A stretch of DNA of 64,000 nt from M3007 sp964621185 (GCA_964621185.1 CAZULM010000002.1:62001-126000), one strand, 5' to 3'. Numbered from the stretch's first letter, positions 8,295-17,701 are shown. Notes: a model not told the origin generated them from the sequence alone. Translations and numbers: made by a program.

Positions 8295-10234
8295 TCTTCG
8301 CCTTCTTCCGCCGTTCTCGCAAAATACGCCGCCAACTTTGCCAGCGCCGCCTTCCCAACCAAGGCTTCCAGCGCGCTCGCTTCCGCCGCGCGCACCCGCG
8401 CCAGCGAGCCGAAATGCGCCAGCAACTTCTCCGAGGTTTTGGCCCCGATGCCGGGTATTTCCGTCAGTTCTGTTTTGAGAAAATTGCGGCTGCGCTGGTC
8501 GCGGTGAAACGTGATGCCGAAGCGGTGCGCCTCGTCGCGGGCCTGCTGAATGAGCTTGAGCGATTCCGATTTTTTGTTGATGTGCGCGGGCGTGGGGTCG
8601 TCGGGGAAGTAAATCTCTTCTAAGCGCTTGGCGATGCCGATCACCGTGACCTGGCCTTCCAGACCCAGCGCCTTTATGCTTTTCATGGCGGCGCTCAACT
8701 GCCCTTTTCCGCCGTCGATGATGACGAGCTGGGGCAGCCCGGCCCCTTCGGCGATGAGGCGCTTGTAGCGGCGGTACACCACTTCCTCCATCGACGCAAA
8801 ATCGTTGGGGCCTTCCACCGATTTCACGTTGAAATGCCGGTACTCGCGCTTGGCGGGCTTGGCGTTTTTGAACACCACACAGCTCGAAACGGGATTAGTG
8901 CCCTGGAGGTTGGAGTTGTCGAAACACTCGATCCAGAGCGGTACGGCTTCCATGTGCAAGTCGGCCTGCAGGGTGCGGAGGATGCGCTCGGCGCTGGTTT
9001 GGCGGCCTGTGGCGTTCATTTCCTGCTTCTTTTTTTGCAGCAGGTGGTACTGCACGTTTTTTTCAGAAAGCTCAAGCAGCTTTTTTTTGTCGCCGATTTT
9101 GGGCACGGTGATCAGCACCCCATTGCCCCCCGGCCTGGCCGATGCTTCGCCGGGAATTCCCTCGGGTGTGGCAACCGGCTCGATGGGCATTTCGATCACG
9201 CTTTGGCCGCGTTGGTAAGGTATGTTTGGCTCGGCAAATTGCCGGTCGGGCAAGCTGATCTCGAAGGGCACGATGATTTCCGGCGTATTGTCGCCAAAGC
9301 GCTCGCGGAGGTGCTGGATGGCATACACGAGCAGGGTTTCGCGGTCTTCGTCGAGGTTTTTGACGAGGGTGAGGGTGTAGGTATGGATAATGGCGCCGTT
9401 CACCACTTTGAGGTAGTTGACGAAGGCTTCTTTTTCGTCTTCGGCGATGGCGAACACGTCCACATCCCGGATGGAAGGGTTGACGACGGTGCTTTTGCCT
9501 TGGTAATCCTCGAAGAGTGCCAGTTTTTCTTTCAGTTGTTGGGCAAGCTCGAACTTCATTTCTTCCGCGGCCTGTTGCATTTCTGCCTTCAAATGGCTTT
9601 TCACGGCCGAGAAATTGCCTTTGAGCATGTTCTTGATCTGCTCGATCTTTTGGTTGTAGGCTTCTTCCGTCTCCAAATTGACGCAGGGCGCCGCGCAGTT
9701 TTTGATATGGTATTCGAGGCAGGGCTTGAACTTGCCTTTGGCGATGTTCTCTGCGGAAAGGTTGAGCGTGCAGGTGCGCAACTGGAACAGCTTTCTGATG
9801 AGCTCGGCGATCTGCTCCACCCTGAACTTTTGGAGGTAGGGCCCGAAATAGGTAGAGCCGTCTTTGAAAGGCTTGCGGGTAAGGAACACCCTGGGGAAGC
9901 GCTCGTTTTTGATGCAGATATAGATGAGCGGCGACTTTTCATCTTTCAGCATCACGTTGTAGCGCGGCTGGTGCTTTTTGATCAGGGTGTTCTCGAGCAG
10001 CAAGGCATCGTGCTCCGTTTCCACGATCATGAACTCGATATGGTGGGCGTGGCGCACCAGCACCTTGGTTTTGGCAAGCTGGTATTTTTTGTCGCCAAAG
10101 TAGGAGTTCAGCCGGTTGCGCAGGTTCTTGGCCTTGCCAACGTACAAGACCACGCCCGTTTCGTCCACAAACTTGTAGATGCCGGGATCGGTGGGGATGC
10201 TGGGGGAAAAATCCTTGAATTGCTCGTTGGTCAT
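8291..10234 (-). CDS. uvrC: Excinuclease ABC subunit C
   Basis: 647 residues, normal for the family. It makes both incisions around UvrB-bound DNA lesions. An N-terminal GIY-YIG nuclease (GIY at 18-20, YVG at 31-33, then KAKNLRNRL) is followed by a UVR helical region, an RNase H-like endonuclease domain (ECFDNSNLQGTNPVSS, then VIIDGGKGQLSAA) and terminal helix-hairpin-helix repeats (LTEIPGIGAKTSEKLL). A short Gly/Pro-rich insertion near residues 355-370 looks lineage-specific. The element at 10257 begins 23 bp upstream of the start codon. Confidence 0.97.
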   Translation of the reverse strand: MTNEQFKDFSPSIPTDPGIYKFVDETGVVLYVGKAKNLRNRLNSYFGDKKYQLAKTKVLVRHAHHIEFMIVETEHDALLLENTLIKKHQPRYNVMLKDEKSPLIYICIKNERFPRVFLTRKPFKDGSTYFGPYLQKFRVEQIAELIRKLFQLRTCTLNLSAENIAKGKFKPCLEYHIKNCAAPCVNLETEEAYNQKIEQIKNMLKGNFSAVKSHLKAEMQQAAEEMKFELAQQLKEKLALFEDYQGKSTVVNPSIRDVDVFAIAEDEKEAFVNYLKVVNGAIIHTYTLTLVKNLDEDRETLLVYAIQHLRERFGDNTPEIIVPFEISLPDRQFAEPNIPYQRGQSVIEMPIEPVATPEGIPGEASARPGGNGVLITVPKIGDKKKLLELSEKNVQYHLLQKKKQEMNATGRQTSAERILRTLQADLHMEAVPLWIECFDNSNLQGTNPVSSCVVFKNAKPAKREYRHFNVKSVEGPNDFASMEEVVYRRYKRLIAEGAGLPQLVIIDGGKGQLSAAMKSIKALGLEGQVTVIGIAKRLEEIYFPDDPTPAHINKKSESLKLIQQARDEAHRFGITFHRDQRSRNFLKTELTEIPGIGAKTSEKLLAHFGSLARVRAAEASALEALVGKAALAKLAAYFARTAEEGED

Positions 10235-10256
10235 GTTGCTGCGAATGTACAGGAGT

Positions 10257-10361
10257 TATGCTATGATTCGCCTGATTTTTGTGATTGAGTATGATTGATT
10301 CAACTTATGTTCCATTGATTACAAAGATCGGCATGCACAAAACCAAGCGGCGTGAGGTATA
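10257..10361 (+). repeat. 104-bp interspersed element, subfamily B, copy 1
   Basis: Starts TATGCTATGATTCG and ends GAGGTATA. It shares CAAAGATCGGCATGCACAAA and the following CCAAGCGGC with the copies at 43947 and 54864. Its 5' end faces the uvrC start. Confidence 0.88.
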
Positions 10362-10440
10362 TGACATGATTTTAGTGATTTGCGAGATTTTCAGAATGGA
10401 TTTAATTGATTATGAAGGGTTTACTTCCTGGTATTCGCCG
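10358..10440 (+). repeat. Interspersed element, subfamily C, copy 1 (3' diverged), abutting copy B1
   Basis: Shares its TATA with the end of B1. It contains GTGATTTGCGAGATTTTCAG and TTGATTATGAAGG as in the copy at 16617. It runs into the 3' end of the methyltransferase and supplies its stop codon. Confidence 0.75.
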
Positions 10441-11063
10441 CTTTTTTCAAAAATGAAAAACTCCGAGATGCTGATATCGCCGTGTGGGTTGGGTATCCGT
10501 TGCCGCAAAAGCCAGCCCGCCGGCACATCCTCCAAAAACTGCCTGGGCTTGAAATGTGGAAATAGGCCGCCCGTATTGTCCGGGATATTGGCGGAAAAAA
10601 CCAGCACCCAGCGCCGGGCACAGCAAAACAGGTGCTTCATGTAAAGCTGGTATAATTCCTCTTCCGTCAGATGAAATATGACCTCCATGGAAAGCGCCAT
10701 GTCTGCGGGGCATTTGGCAGGGTTGAAGGAAAAGGGGTCGTACAAGCCAAACTGCTTGCTGCCGTCGTTGGAAAAAATGCGCTTGCAGGCTGCAACGGCG
10801 CTCGGCGCAATATCTACGCCAATGTACAAGGGATACTGGGCCAGCAAAAGCTGCTGACCGTCGCCACAGCCAAGCTCCAGCACGCTTTGGATGTTGTGTT
10901 CTTGCACGAAGTCATTGACTACACGCGCCTTGTACGCTGCCAGCACACCACTGGAGCCTGCGCCTGAATTGCCACCCTTGGCGTAGCGCCTTTCCCAATA
11001 CCTGAAACTCCCCGGGTAGCGCCATTTTCGCAAGCTTGTTTGCAATTTTTTAAATATTTGCAT
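10410..11063 (-). CDS. Class I SAM-dependent methyltransferase
   Basis: About 217 residues. Motif I is VLELGCGDGQQLL, followed by YIGVDIAPSAVAACK, which fits an AdoMet-binding Rossmann fold. ADMALSMEVIFHLTEEELY is the motif IV region. The substrate is unknown. The ATG at 11063 (MQIFKKLQ) is preferred; an upstream in-frame ATG at 11108 would add 15 unremarkable residues. The last residues, YQEVNPS plus stop, are read from the interspersed element, so the native C-terminus has been replaced or extended. It is transcribed divergently from the paralogous protease at 11174. Confidence 0.8.
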   Translation of the reverse strand: MQIFKKLQTSLRKWRYPGSFRYWERRYAKGGNSGAGSSGVLAAYKARVVNDFVQEHNIQSVLELGCGDGQQLLLAQYPLYIGVDIAPSAVAACKRIFSNDGSKQFGLYDPFSFNPAKCPADMALSMEVIFHLTEEELYQLYMKHLFCCARRWVLVFSANIPDNTGGLFPHFKPRQFLEDVPAGWLLRQRIPNPHGDISISEFFIFEKSGEYQEVNPS

Positions 11064-11173
11064 GAAGACAATGTGTTGTTTGTAATTTTGTTTTGCCCAG
11101 CGCGGCATCCCACCAACAGATCGCTTTTTAATCCTATAGTTGAAACAACTCTTCTTCTTTTAAATCAATAATC

Positions 11174-12961
11174 ATGCGCTTCTTCCGCTGCCTGTCCGTC
11201 CTTTTCGGGGTCGTTTGCCCCTTTTCCTTTTATTTATTGGCCACCACCATCGTCCCTTACGCCAACCTCGGCGAAGCTACGGCAAACAGCGAAAGCGTGG
11301 TGCTTGCCCGCGCCGTCAACTACCAAAATACGCCCGATGGGCCGAATGTTTTCCGTGAAACCCGCTTTGAGGTCATAGAAACCGTTAAGGGCGTACTGGC
11401 TCCCGGCGATCTTTTCCCGGTCCGTCCTATGTCGCACCGGGCTGGCAACTTCGACATAGACATCGCCGGCGATTTTGAGCCTGCCCTCGGCAAAGAATAC
11501 TTGCTTTTCCTGCGCAACAAAGGTGGCTCCTGGTCAACGGTGATGCTTTTCTACTACGTTTTTGAACAAATCACCCTTGGGGACGACGAGTTTTTGGTGC
11601 CCGCTGGCGGCCACGGACTGGAGCTCGTGCAGGCGCCCGGCGCCCCGCGGACAGAACCGCTGGCTGTTTACCAGTCCGACCTGCTCCTACAAAACCTGTT
11701 GCACCACCACCTCAAGCCGGGCAGCAGCTGGGATGGCAGCATCGGACGCAGCGCCCTGCAAGCTGGCGACTTCCATGCGCTCGACCGCGCGATCCCCGTG
11801 GGATGCGATTTTATGCTGGGCACCTCCAACTTCCTGGCGCGCTGGGAAAACGCCGTGCTGCCGGTGTATTACGACGACACCAACGTGCCGGCGGGCTGGA
11901 CGGCTTATTTCACCAGTATATTGAACGCGCTGACCGCGAACTATACCGGTATCGGGCCTTCCAATGCCGGCTCTACCGCCTATGTGCCAACATGCTCGGG
12001 CGGCGCGCAGGGCGGAAACTTCATTTCCTACATGGACGCCAACCTCGGCGGGCCCCAAGCAGCCCTCATTATTTTTGACGACCCCTGCGACCAGATGGCG
12101 CCTTTGACCAATTGCAGCGGCGTACTGGCATTCGGCGGCACCTATACCTCCTCCAGCTTTACCCACATCTTTGACGGGCAAACCTGGCGCAACGCGCGGT
12201 ATGGCTACGTGGTCATCAACGATGGGGTATTGCCCGATTGCTGGCCAGGCAGCGATTTTGAACAACTCGTCTCCCACGAACTGACCCATGTTTACCGTAT
12301 GGACCACCTGGATGCCGGGACTTACCCCGACCAGAACATGAACCCTACATGCTGCAACGCCATAAACACCAAAGACAGGGAATGCATGAACTACGCCTAC
12401 CCGGGGGGCTTGCCCGTGGAGCTGTCTTCGTTCGATGCGTGGTTGCTGGAAAAGGACAGGGTTGAGTTGACATGGGTGACGGAAACCGAAAAAGACAACG
12501 CGCATTTTACGGTGCAGCGTTCAAATGACGGCATTTCCTTTGAAACACTGGCCCAGATTCCAGGCCTGGGCAAGCCGACTGGTGGCCTGTACGCCTGGAT
12601 CGACGAGCGCCCGCAGCCAGGCTTGAACTACTATCTGCTGAGCCAGACCGACCTGGACGGCAGCAAGGCCCATTTGGGCATCAAATCGGTGGAAGTGCCA
12701 TCTGGCCATCCCATCGTGCGGATCATTCCCAACCCCGTTGCGGGCGAAACGCTGCAATTTCGGGTAGATTTGCCCTGGGCCTTCGACGGGTTTATGCAAG
12801 TGCTGGACAAAGACGGTAAAATTGTTTTTTCTACTTCGCTCTCGGTTGAAAAGGGGCATTTCACGCTGCAACAGCAACTTGGCGGTGTGCTGCCTGGGGT
12901 TTACACGCTCCGTTTGTACGATGCCCGGCAGCATATTTGCGCGCGGTTTACAAAAAAATAA
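11174..12961 (+). CDS. Secreted metzincin-like metalloprotease with T9SS sorting domain (paralog 2)
   Basis: 595 residues and clearly homologous along its length to the protein at 6537. A signal peptide (MRFFRCLSVLFGVVCPFSFY) is followed by the same IVPYANLGEATANSE domain. The zinc motif is HELTHVYRMDH (H368, H372, H378), and KDRECMNYAYP supplies the Met-turn candidate. A GLPVELSSFDAWLLE linker, a fibronectin-like segment (WVTETEKDNAHFTVQRS) and a T9SS domain (IIPNPVAGE to FTKK) complete the protein. Conserved Cys pairs (PTCCNAINTKDREC) suggest disulfides outside the cell. An intrinsic terminator follows at 13025. Confidence 0.75.
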   Translation: MRFFRCLSVLFGVVCPFSFYLLATTIVPYANLGEATANSESVVLARAVNYQNTPDGPNVFRETRFEVIETVKGVLAPGDLFPVRPMSHRAGNFDIDIAGDFEPALGKEYLLFLRNKGGSWSTVMLFYYVFEQITLGDDEFLVPAGGHGLELVQAPGAPRTEPLAVYQSDLLLQNLLHHHLKPGSSWDGSIGRSALQAGDFHALDRAIPVGCDFMLGTSNFLARWENAVLPVYYDDTNVPAGWTAYFTSILNALTANYTGIGPSNAGSTAYVPTCSGGAQGGNFISYMDANLGGPQAALIIFDDPCDQMAPLTNCSGVLAFGGTYTSSSFTHIFDGQTWRNARYGYVVINDGVLPDCWPGSDFEQLVSHELTHVYRMDHLDAGTYPDQNMNPTCCNAINTKDRECMNYAYPGGLPVELSSFDAWLLEKDRVELTWVTETEKDNAHFTVQRSNDGISFETLAQIPGLGKPTGGLYAWIDERPQPGLNYYLLSQTDLDGSKAHLGIKSVEVPSGHPIVRIIPNPVAGETLQFRVDLPWAFDGFMQVLDKDGKIVFSTSLSVEKGHFTLQQQLGGVLPGVYTLRLYDARQHICARFTKK

Positions 12962-13024
12962 CCGGGGTTGCTAAAAATAACCTGCTTATTCTCGTCAAAA
13001 AGCCGGACTTTGTGCCGGATTTCC

Positions 13025-13060
13025 AAAAATGCCGGCCAGAACAAATGGCCTGGCATTTTT
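13025..13060 (+). terminator. Intrinsic terminator after the paralog 2 protease gene
   Basis: AAATGCCGGCCA pairs with TGGCCTGGCATTT (one bulge) around the loop GAACAAA, and five T residues end the hairpin. Confidence 0.75.
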
Positions 13061-13149
13061 GTTTTCTGGTCTCAGTTTTTGATTTTCAATCAAAAACCAT
13101 TTTGTCACCCACCTCAATTTTGAGGAAATAATTTGATCCTACATTTCTA

Positions 13150-14196
13150 ATGGGCGAAATTACACATCGGTACGACCCTGCTATACTGAAGCAGCTTCCA
13201 GCCATCGTAAAATCCTACCAATTGCCAGACACCCGCAAAGCCGTTATCCAAATGCTGAATTCCTTCTTGCCTTTTGTAGCAATTTGGATTGCCATGTATT
13301 TTTTGGTCGATGTTTCTTTTTGGCTCGTGCTGCCATTGGCCGCCATAAACGCCTTCTTTTTGGTCCGCATTTTCATCATCCAGCACGACTGTGGCCACCA
13401 ATCTTTCACGGCCTCCAGGAAAGCCAACGACATCATCGGCCAGATTTGCAGCTTTTTGAGCTTTATCCCTTACCGCTACTGGGCCAAGAGCCATAATTTC
13501 CACCACGGCCACAACGGCATCCTCTGGGAGCACCGCGACATCGGCGACATCGAGCTGCTTACCGTGAAAGAATTCAAGGAATTGCCCCGTTGGCGGAAGA
13601 TCAAATACGCCTTTTTCCGCAGCGCCCCCATACTCTTTGTCATTGGGCCTATCTGGTACATCTTCCTGAACAACCGTCTGCCCATGATCCGCATGAAGGG
13701 CTGGGAGCACGCGCACCGCTCTTTGCTGATCAACAACATCCTGCTGGTGGCCATCCATGCCGGCATCATCTGGGCGTTCGGCATCGAAGCATTCCTGTTG
13801 GTTCAACTGCCTATTGTGGTGCTGTTCGGCATCATCGCGATCTGGTTCTTTTACGTGCAGCACCAGCACGAAACAGCCTACAAGCAGTGGAAAGACAAAT
13901 GGGACTATATCCGTGCCGCCGTGCAGGGCAGCACTTACTACAAACTGCCCCGGCTGTTCCACTGGCTCACGGGAAATATCGGCTACCACCATATCCACCA
14001 CCTAAACCCGCTGGTGCCGAATTACGAGCTGGCCCGCTGCCACGAGGAAAACCCGATCATGGACAAAGTGGCCAACAGCATCACCTTTATCGAAAGCTTG
14101 AAATGTATGTTCAACAAGCTTTGGGACGAAGAGCAGCAGCGCATGATCTCGTTTCGGGAGTACCTGCGCAAGTACAGCGACCGGAGGAAGAAATAG
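13150..14196 (+). CDS. Membrane fatty-acid desaturase
   Basis: 348-residue di-iron desaturase of the FA_desaturase superfamily. The three histidine boxes are HDCGH (79-83), HNFHH (115-119, followed by GH) and HHIHH (280-284). Hydrophobic segments near 35-75, 150-175 and 190-225 place it in the inner membrane. The arrangement resembles acyl-lipid desaturases of the omega-6 type, but regioselectivity cannot be read from sequence. It converges with murF-alr, leaving only 10 bp between the stop codons. Confidence 0.88.
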   Translation: MGEITHRYDPAILKQLPAIVKSYQLPDTRKAVIQMLNSFLPFVAIWIAMYFLVDVSFWLVLPLAAINAFFLVRIFIIQHDCGHQSFTASRKANDIIGQICSFLSFIPYRYWAKSHNFHHGHNGILWEHRDIGDIELLTVKEFKELPRWRKIKYAFFRSAPILFVIGPIWYIFLNNRLPMIRMKGWEHAHRSLLINNILLVAIHAGIIWAFGIEAFLLVQLPIVVLFGIIAIWFFYVQHQHETAYKQWKDKWDYIRAAVQGSTYYKLPRLFHWLTGNIGYHHIHHLNPLVPNYELARCHEENPIMDKVANSITFIESLKCMFNKLWDEEQQRMISFREYLRKYSDRRKK

Positions 14197-14206
14197 GGCG
14201 CCCGTT

Positions 14207-16597
14207 TTATTCTTGCCAATACACCCGTTTCACGCGCTCCGCCACGTTGGTGAACACTTCGTAGGGAATGGTCTGCAGGCAGGCTGCGAGTTCCTGTGCC
14301 GTGGGGTTTTCCCCAAAAACAATCACCTCGTCGCCCACCTGGGCGGCGGGGACTTGGCTCAGGTCTATCATGCACATGTCCATGCAGATATTGCCGACAG
14401 TAGGCGCTTTTTGTCCGCGCACCAGCACACTGTAGCGGCCGTTGCCCGACAGGCGCAGCAGCCCGTCGGCGTAGCCGATGCTGATGGTGCCGATGCGCCG
14501 GGGCTGGCTCAGGATGCCGCTGTTGCGGTTGTAGCCCACCGAATCGCCCGCGGGAATGTCCTTAATCTGGCTGATGGTGGCCTTCAGCACATTTACCGTG
14601 CGGAGCTCCTGTTGGATTTTTTCGCCGCCGATACCATACAGCCCGATGCCCAGCCGAACCATGTCGAAATGGTATTCCGGGAAATGTTCGATACCGCCCG
14701 TGTTGCAGATATGCCGGATGGGCGCGTAGCCTAAGCCTGATTTCAACTGCGCGTATATGTCCGTGAAAGCAGCCGCCTGTTGGTGTGTAAAGGCGTCGTG
14801 CTGGCGGTTGTCGCTGGCTGAGAGGTGGGAAAAGACGGATTTTACCCGCAAGTTTGGATGGGCGTTCAATTGCGCCAGCAGTGCCGGGACCTCAGGCCCT
14901 TCGAAGCCTAAGCGGTGCATGCCCGTGTCGATTTTCAAATGGATGTCGAGCTGCTTTTCGGCACCGGTGTATTCGATCAATTCTGCCAGCACCGTCAAGC
15001 TGTAAACTTCCGGCTCCAGCCGGTAGCGGTACAGGGCATCGAAGCTCGCGCGTTCGGGGTTCAGCACCAAAATGGGCAGCCGCACGCCCGCCTGGCGCAG
15101 TTCTATGCCTTCGTCGGCATACGCCACGCCGAGGTAATCGACCCGGTGGAATTCCAGCAACTTGGCCACTTCTGCCGAGCCCGAGCCGTAGCCTGCGGCT
15201 TTCACCATTGCCATCATTTTGGCGCCGGGGCGCAGCAGTTTGTTGTAGGCGTTGAGGTTGTGCACCATGGCCGTCAGGTTCACCTCCAGCATCGTTTTGT
15301 GCGATTTTTGTTCCAAGCGCCGGGCGATGCGCTCGAATTCGAAAGGCCGCGCACCTTTCAACAAGATGGTTTCCTGGTGAAAATCGGCGTTTTGCAGTTG
15401 CTGCAAAAAAGCGTCGGTATCGGGGAAAAGTTCCAGCGAAACGCCGGAGGGCAGGTGCTGCCGAATGGCCGGGATTTCAGTGCCGATGCCGATGAGCCGT
15501 TGCACCCCCTGTGCCTGGATGGCCGCCGCCACTTGCTGCCACAGCACATCTGGAGGCATCCCGCTTTGCAGTATATCGGAAAGCACCAGGGTTAGCTTGC
15601 CGCTGCGGGCTTGCTGCCGGGCAAATTGCAGGGCGATGCGCAGGCCTGCCAGGTCGTTGTTGTAAAAGTCGTTGACGAGCGTGCAGTCGCGGATGCCTGC
15701 TTTGAGCTCAAGCCGCATTTCAACGGGCTCCAGGCGGCGCATCCGTTCGGCAATCGTTGGCTCGGCCAGCCCCAAAAGTTCCATTACCGCTTTGCAGAGC
15801 ATGGCGCCTTGCGCAAGTCCGCCCGCGGGCGCGGGGAACGGGAAGTCCCAATCCTTGGAGAACACCCATTTTGCGCCGGGCAACTGGTCTTCCCAGGCGG
15901 GGCCGTCGCCGTCGGGGGCCGGGCTGGGCGGCGCTACCAGCCATTCCACGCCTTCGAACAGCTTCAGTTTTTCCTCAAGCTTTTGCGCCTTTGAACTGAA
16001 GCCCTCCTGGTGTGCCGGTCCGAGGTTGGTAAACACGCCGATGGTTGGGCGGATGATTTTTGCCAGCTTTGCCATCTCGCCGGGCTGGGAGATGCCCGCC
16101 TCGAAAATGGCTAAGGTGTGGTGCTCGTTCATCTGCCATACCGACAGCGGCACACCAACCTGGGAGTTATAGCTTTTTGGGCTGCGCACGATGTTGAAAT
16201 CGGGCGACAGCAGTTGCCAGAGCCATTCTTTTATCACGGTTTTGCCCGCGCTGCCCGTGATACCGATCACCGGGATGTTGAAGCGGGCGCGGTGGTAGGC
16301 GGCTAAGGCTTGCAGGGCATCGAGCGTATCGGGCACCAGCAGCACATTGGCTTCGGGCATTTTGCCCAGGTCAGTTTCCCGGCTGACTACGAAATGCCGC
16401 ACCCCGCGCTGGTACAGGTCGGCGAGGAAGCGGTGGCCGTCGTGGCGCTTGCCGGGCAGGGCAAAGAACAGCGACACCGTCGGGGCAGCAACCTGTCGGC
16501 TGTCGGTCAGCAGGGTTTCTACGCGAGCGCCGGTTTCGCGCTCCTGGCGCCAGGATGCGGCGAGTATTTGCTGGATATGGGAGATGGTGTAGGACAA
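14207..16597 (-). CDS. murF-alr: Bifunctional UDP-MurNAc-tripeptide:D-Ala-D-Ala ligase / alanine racemase
   Basis: 796 residues. The N-terminal half is a Mur ligase with the ATP loop GITGSAGKT (112-120) and the PTIGVFTNLGPAHQEGF motif. The C-terminal half, from about residue 440, is a PLP alanine racemase with the lysine motif MVKAAGYGSG and the HICNTGG segment. The fusion makes D-Ala and joins D-Ala-D-Ala to the peptidoglycan precursor, and it is characteristic of Bacteroidota. Element C2 begins 20 bp upstream of the start codon. Confidence 0.95.
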   Translation of the reverse strand: MSYTISHIQQILAASWRQERETGARVETLLTDSRQVAAPTVSLFFALPGKRHDGHRFLADLYQRGVRHFVVSRETDLGKMPEANVLLVPDTLDALQALAAYHRARFNIPVIGITGSAGKTVIKEWLWQLLSPDFNIVRSPKSYNSQVGVPLSVWQMNEHHTLAIFEAGISQPGEMAKLAKIIRPTIGVFTNLGPAHQEGFSSKAQKLEEKLKLFEGVEWLVAPPSPAPDGDGPAWEDQLPGAKWVFSKDWDFPFPAPAGGLAQGAMLCKAVMELLGLAEPTIAERMRRLEPVEMRLELKAGIRDCTLVNDFYNNDLAGLRIALQFARQQARSGKLTLVLSDILQSGMPPDVLWQQVAAAIQAQGVQRLIGIGTEIPAIRQHLPSGVSLELFPDTDAFLQQLQNADFHQETILLKGARPFEFERIARRLEQKSHKTMLEVNLTAMVHNLNAYNKLLRPGAKMMAMVKAAGYGSGSAEVAKLLEFHRVDYLGVAYADEGIELRQAGVRLPILVLNPERASFDALYRYRLEPEVYSLTVLAELIEYTGAEKQLDIHLKIDTGMHRLGFEGPEVPALLAQLNAHPNLRVKSVFSHLSASDNRQHDAFTHQQAAAFTDIYAQLKSGLGYAPIRHICNTGGIEHFPEYHFDMVRLGIGLYGIGGEKIQQELRTVNVLKATISQIKDIPAGDSVGYNRNSGILSQPRRIGTISIGYADGLLRLSGNGRYSVLVRGQKAPTVGNICMDMCMIDLSQVPAAQVGDEVIVFGENPTAQELAACLQTIPYEVFTNVAERVKRVYWQE

Positions 16598-16616
16598 GGC
16601 TGTGATTTTTGAGCAA

Positions 16617-16717
16617 TACCAGGATTCCAGTGATTTGCGAGATTTTCAGGATGGATTATATTGATTATGAAGGATTTGCCCTCTGATATTTTCGCAAACC
16701 ACAATACGTCGGGTATA
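16617..16717 (+). repeat. Interspersed element, subfamily C, copy 2 (most complete)
   Basis: Starts TACCAGGATTCCAGTGATTT and ends GTCGGGTATA. Its 5' end faces murF-alr. Between it and tsaE there is a short run of AGCCAATAGCCAACAGCC-type words (16789-16819). Confidence 0.85.
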
Positions 16718-16872
16718 TTTGGCACAAAATTCCGCTTTTATTTCCTGAAAACGTAATGGCACATCACCGGCAACCTCAAATATAAGCCAATAGCCAACAG
16801 CCAAAAGCCAATAGCCAACCCATCCATCCAGAAAATCCACAAATCCCACAAATCCTGGCCTATTTTTGCAAC

Positions 16873-17298
16873 ATGAAATTCACCATCGATTCCCCCGATG
16901 CCCTGCCCGGCCTGATGCCCCGGGTGCTGGATGCCCTCCGGGGCCGCCGTAAAGTGGCGCTGTACGGAGAGATGGGTGCGGGCAAAACCACCTTTGTGCG
17001 GGCATTCTGCCAGCACCTCGGGGTGGAAGACAATGCGGCCAGCCCTACTTATTCCTTGGTGAACGAATACGCCTACAAGGCTCCGGATGGCGCCACGGCC
17101 TTGGTGCACCACCTCGACCTTTACCGTCTGCGCAGCACGCACGAAGCTCTGGACATTGGCATAGAGGAACTGTTAGACGACCCTTGGTATTGCTTTATCG
17201 AGTGGCCGGAGCTGGTAGAGGAATTGTTTGATGAAGATGTGGTTCGGATGCGTATGGAGATAGCGGGGGATGCGGAACGTGTTCTTTGGGTGGTGTGA
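16873..17298 (+). CDS. tsaE: tRNA threonylcarbamoyladenosine biosynthesis ATPase TsaE
   Basis: 141 residues. ATPase partner of the TsaBD complex that makes t6A37 in tRNAs. The P-loop GEMGAGKTTFVRAF is at about 33-46, followed by ASPTYSLVNEY and the Walker B-like HHLDLYRL; FIEWPELVEE closes the core. A TAnnTTTG match (TATTTTTG, 16861-16868) lies just before the start, so the transcript may have almost no leader. The stop is followed by about 260 bp with no recognisable feature before the sulfur-cluster promoter. Confidence 0.95.
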   Translation: MKFTIDSPDALPGLMPRVLDALRGRRKVALYGEMGAGKTTFVRAFCQHLGVEDNAASPTYSLVNEYAYKAPDGATALVHHLDLYRLRSTHEALDIGIEELLDDPWYCFIEWPELVEELFDEDVVRMRMEIAGDAERVLWVV

Positions 17299-17565
17299 GC
17301 GGAACAGAGCCACAAGATTATTTTGGAAAATTGAAGATATCGGATACCATTGCTAGTAAAAACGCGCTGGAGTGAACCTGACCTGCTCCGTGTGCTTACT
17401 GGGACAGTAGTTGCGTGTATGGTAGCGAATAACAGACCTGCCCGCAACACCGCTAATGTAAAAAGGTGGAAAAAGTAGGTTTTTGTCCAATTCCAGGCAA
17501 TCCTTTCCAAAATATTGGCCAAATGTGGCCCAGTCTCCTTCCCGCAAAAAAAACTTGGCCTGAAA

Positions 17566-17598
17566 TTTGAATACCTCAAAATAAAGCAAATACCTTTG
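17566..17598 (+). promoter_or_regulatory. Bacteroidota-type promoter of the sulfur cluster
   Basis: TTTG at 17566-17569 and TACCTTTG (a full match to TAnnTTTG) at 17591-17598 are separated by 21 nt. This is the -33/-7 arrangement known for the Bacteroidota primary sigma factor. The start of transcription would fall at about 17603-17605, essentially on the ATG of the first leader peptide. Confidence 0.7.
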
Positions 17599-17602
17599 CC
17601 GC

Positions 17603-17701
17603 ATGAACTTTGATTCGCGCACATTCGCCACTTGTTGTTGTTGCTGTCCCACTCCGGTCATCCGAAGCGGCTGCTACACATCTCTGGCGAACAAGGCATA
17701 G
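17603..17701 (+). CDS. Polycysteine leader peptide 1 of the sulfate-assimilation cluster
   Basis: 32-codon ORF encoding MNFDSRTFATCCCCC, then PTPVIRSGC and a short tail. Five consecutive Cys codons occupy residues 11-15 (17633-17647). Its sequence FAT-Cys run-x-TPVIRSGC is repeated in the second ORF 200 bp downstream. It lies after a good promoter and before an intrinsic terminator, upstream of cysteine biosynthesis genes. This is the context of an attenuator leader peptide whose translation slows when Cys-tRNA is scarce. The peptide itself probably has no other role. Confidence 0.8.
   Translation: MNFDSRTFATCCCCCPTPVIRSGCYTSLANKA

Noticed and set aside
8834..10288. 484-residue plus-strand ORF
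   Set aside because: Antisense shadow of uvrC; low-complexity V/H/F/G-rich composition and no domain.
17121..17661. Minus-strand ORFs upstream of the sulfur cluster
   Set aside because: They overlap tsaE and the promoter/leader region, lack homology, and have low-complexity composition.
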